The notes under the pieces are model-generated. The model did not search any database and was not told where the DNA came from. It saw nothing but the letters and a program-made list of their open reading frames with translations. A DNA stretch of 64,000 nt from Pseudarthrobacter raffinosi. Its GTDB lineage: Bacteria; Actinomycetota; Actinomycetes; Actinomycetales; Micrococcaceae. The position numbers were made by a program, and so were the translations under genes. Shown in pieces: positions 62,839-64,000 of the stretch; the stretch's first letter is position 1; every line of letters starts with the position of its first letter. The stretch covers positions 124,001 to 188,000 of the forward strand of contig NZ_JAMXBH010000002.1 in NCBI RefSeq assembly GCF_023913735.1. Direction: 5' to 3'.

Positions 62839-63726
62839 TTACGGTGCGGACGGTGCCGGACGGAAGACCGTGATCCGGAATCGTGCCTCCACCTGGGTCG
62901 ACACCCCGCTGCTCCCGATTTTGGCGGCAATGGCCGTGCGGTCCAGGTGGTGCCCGGCCGGACCCATGAAGGCCAGGTCAGCCAGCTCGCTGGCCGTCAG
63001 CATCATCAGGATATCCAGGTCCCGGGTGGACTCGGCGGCGAAGTGCGGCGAGAGGGAATCTGCCAGCCGCGCGTCCTTGCCGTCCTCGATGGACAGCATC
63101 CCTGCCTGGGCGGCTACGGCGGCCAGGTGTCCGGCGCGCGGCGTCACCACCACCAGCCTTCCGCCGGGGCGGAGGACCCTGGCGAATTCGGCGGCGTTGC
63201 GGGGAGCGAAGATCACCGTGATGGCGTCGACGGCGGCGTCGGCCACCGGGAGCGGCTGCCACACATCGCAGGCAAGGCTGATTGCCTCGGGGTTGAGGCG
63301 CGCGGCGCGACGGAGCGCGAACTTGGAGATGTCGAGCGCGACGGCGGCGTAGCTGGCCGTGCGCCGCTGAACCTCATCCAGCACCACCCTGAGATAGTGG
63401 CCGGTCCCCGTACCCGAATCGAGGACCATGAATGGTTCGCCCGGGGTTATCCCGGGCACGACGGCGGCCGCGACGGCATCTGCCAGGGGGCGGTAATGCC
63501 CGCCGTCGAGGAAAGCGAACCGGGCCGCCACCATCTCTGCGGTGTCGGCTTCAAAGACTGTCCCCTTGCCCACCAGCAGGTTGAAATAGCCCTGCTTCGC
63601 CGCGTCGAAGCCGTGCCCGGATCCGCAGACCAAGGCCTTGTGGGCCGCGTCACCCGGCCCGACCCGGACATCCAGTGCGGCGCCGCACACGGGGCAGCGC
63701 AGCGGAGGGCGGGGGCTTGATGGCAT
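62839..63726 (-). CDS. RlmA-type 23S rRNA (guanine-N1)-methyltransferase
   Basis: A 295-residue SAM-dependent methyltransferase. The N-terminal zinc site is Cys11, Cys14, Cys34 and His38 (RCPVCGAALDV; VCGSGHGFDAAKQGYFNLL), typical of RlmA I/II, which methylate G745 or G748 in helix 35 of 23S rRNA. The Rossmann core has MVLDSGTGTGHYL. Some members (TlrB) give macrolide resistance. ATG 63726 follows TAAGAT by 7 bases; the longer frame from 63855 runs antisense to the S9 gene and is rejected. Confidence 0.92.
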   Translation of the reverse strand: MPSSPRPPLRCPVCGAALDVRVGPGDAAHKALVCGSGHGFDAAKQGYFNLLVGKGTVFEADTAEMVAARFAFLDGGHYRPLADAVAAAVVPGITPGEPFMVLDSGTGTGHYLRVVLDEVQRRTASYAAVALDISKFALRRAARLNPEAISLACDVWQPLPVADAAVDAITVIFAPRNAAEFARVLRPGGRLVVVTPRAGHLAAVAAQAGMLSIEDGKDARLADSLSPHFAAESTRDLDILMMLTASELADLAFMGPAGHHLDRTAIAAKIGSSGVSTQVEARFRITVFRPAPSAP

Positions 63727-63826
63727 ACGGACCATCTTAGGGCGGGGAGCGGGCCGGCGCGGAGCCCGCGCGAGTGGTCCGGCCGCATGTTCGCGTGGGG
63801 GAAAGCCGCACGTTAGGCTCACGTGG

Positions 63827-64000
63827 GTGAAGCCAGAACACCTCCCGCTGCTCAATTCCGTCTCCGCGCCGGCCGTTCACCCGGACGGCAGCCGCGCTGT
63901 TGTGTCGGTGACCAGGCCGGATTTCACTGCTGACTCCTACGTGGGCCAGCTGTGGAACATCCCGTTGAACCAGGAGCAGCCGCCGCGACGAATAACCAGG
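63827..64000 (+). CDS. S9 family peptidase, 3' truncated by window
   Basis: The first 58 residues of a protein that continues past the window. The start resembles S9 (prolyl oligopeptidase/acylaminoacyl peptidase) proteins, whose N-terminal beta-propeller begins with phrases like LPLLNSVSAPAVHPDGSRAVVSVTRPD. The GTG at 63827 follows TAGGCT by 7 bases, consistent with a leaderless mRNA. The catalytic domain is not visible, so the family is a likely rather than certain call. Confidence 0.75.
   Translation, partial: MKPEHLPLLNSVSAPAVHPDGSRAVVSVTRPDFTADSYVGQLWNIPLNQEQPPRRITR

Overview
The window is a gene-dense, high-GC stretch of chromosome from an actinobacterium, most likely Arthrobacter/Pseudarthrobacter or a close relative in the Micrococcales. 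The assignment rests on a complete Pup-proteasome locus (arc, dop, pup, prcB, prcA, pafA), a naturally fused pafBC, mycothiol biosynthesis (mshC), rbpA, the actinobacterial glgA/glgC pair, a zinc-independent L31, and many genes whose start codon sits 6-8 bases after a TANNNT -10 box, which suggests leaderless mRNAs. I see 61 protein-coding genes (one broken, two cut by the window edges) and one tRNA. I found no rRNA, CRISPR array, insertion sequence, prophage or compositional island. The window reads as core chromosome.

Layout. 1-2449: the end of fabG, a FabL-like SDR, a strong terminator, a (GTCT)8 microsatellite and a two-domain VOC gene split by an in-frame TGA. 2509-11332: housekeeping and transport genes (serB, an ABC ATPase, a TSUP exporter, an rRNA/tRNA 2'-O-methyltransferase, L31, a permuted lipoate ligase, pepN, a YeiH transporter). 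11412-14854: a three-gene operon of circularly permuted ATP-grasp, alpha-E and transglutaminase proteins, the best candidate for a poorly described pathway. 14888-19686: a PPOX-fold protein, a zinc-ribbon SDR and divergent glgC/glgA. 19850-26460: a fatty-acid module of acyl-CoA oxidase and TetR regulator facing a thiolase/FabG4/HtdX-type operon, with a 31-bp operator palindrome between them.

26457-35243: an FUSC exporter, a serine hydrolase with paired palindromes upstream, a Xi-class GST, an M50 peptidase divergent from a YqeY protein, small zinc and membrane proteins, tRNA-Leu(GAG), an M20 peptidase and an acyl-CoA dehydrogenase. 35294-43148: small conserved proteins, an aldo/keto reductase, uppP, mshC, PAC2, HAD, a second M50 protease and trmI. 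43232-57972: the Pup-proteasome system followed by two FKBP isomerases, pafBC, tatA, tatC and helY. 58036-64000: an amidohydrolase, polyprenol-phosphate mannose synthase, rbpA (with a SigR/SigH-like promoter), SPFH and NfeD proteins, an RlmA-type methyltransferase and the start of an S9 peptidase.

How genes work together. arc/dop/pup/prcBA/pafA tag, process and degrade proteins, and PafBC next to them is a DNA-damage-response activator. mshC makes the thiol mycothiol, the likely partner of the Xi-class GST. The thiolase, ketoreductase and hydratase form a beta-oxidation or acyl-modification set under the TetR regulator. The only stretch over 300 bases without a protein gene is 32437-32765, which holds the tRNA-Leu and its terminator.
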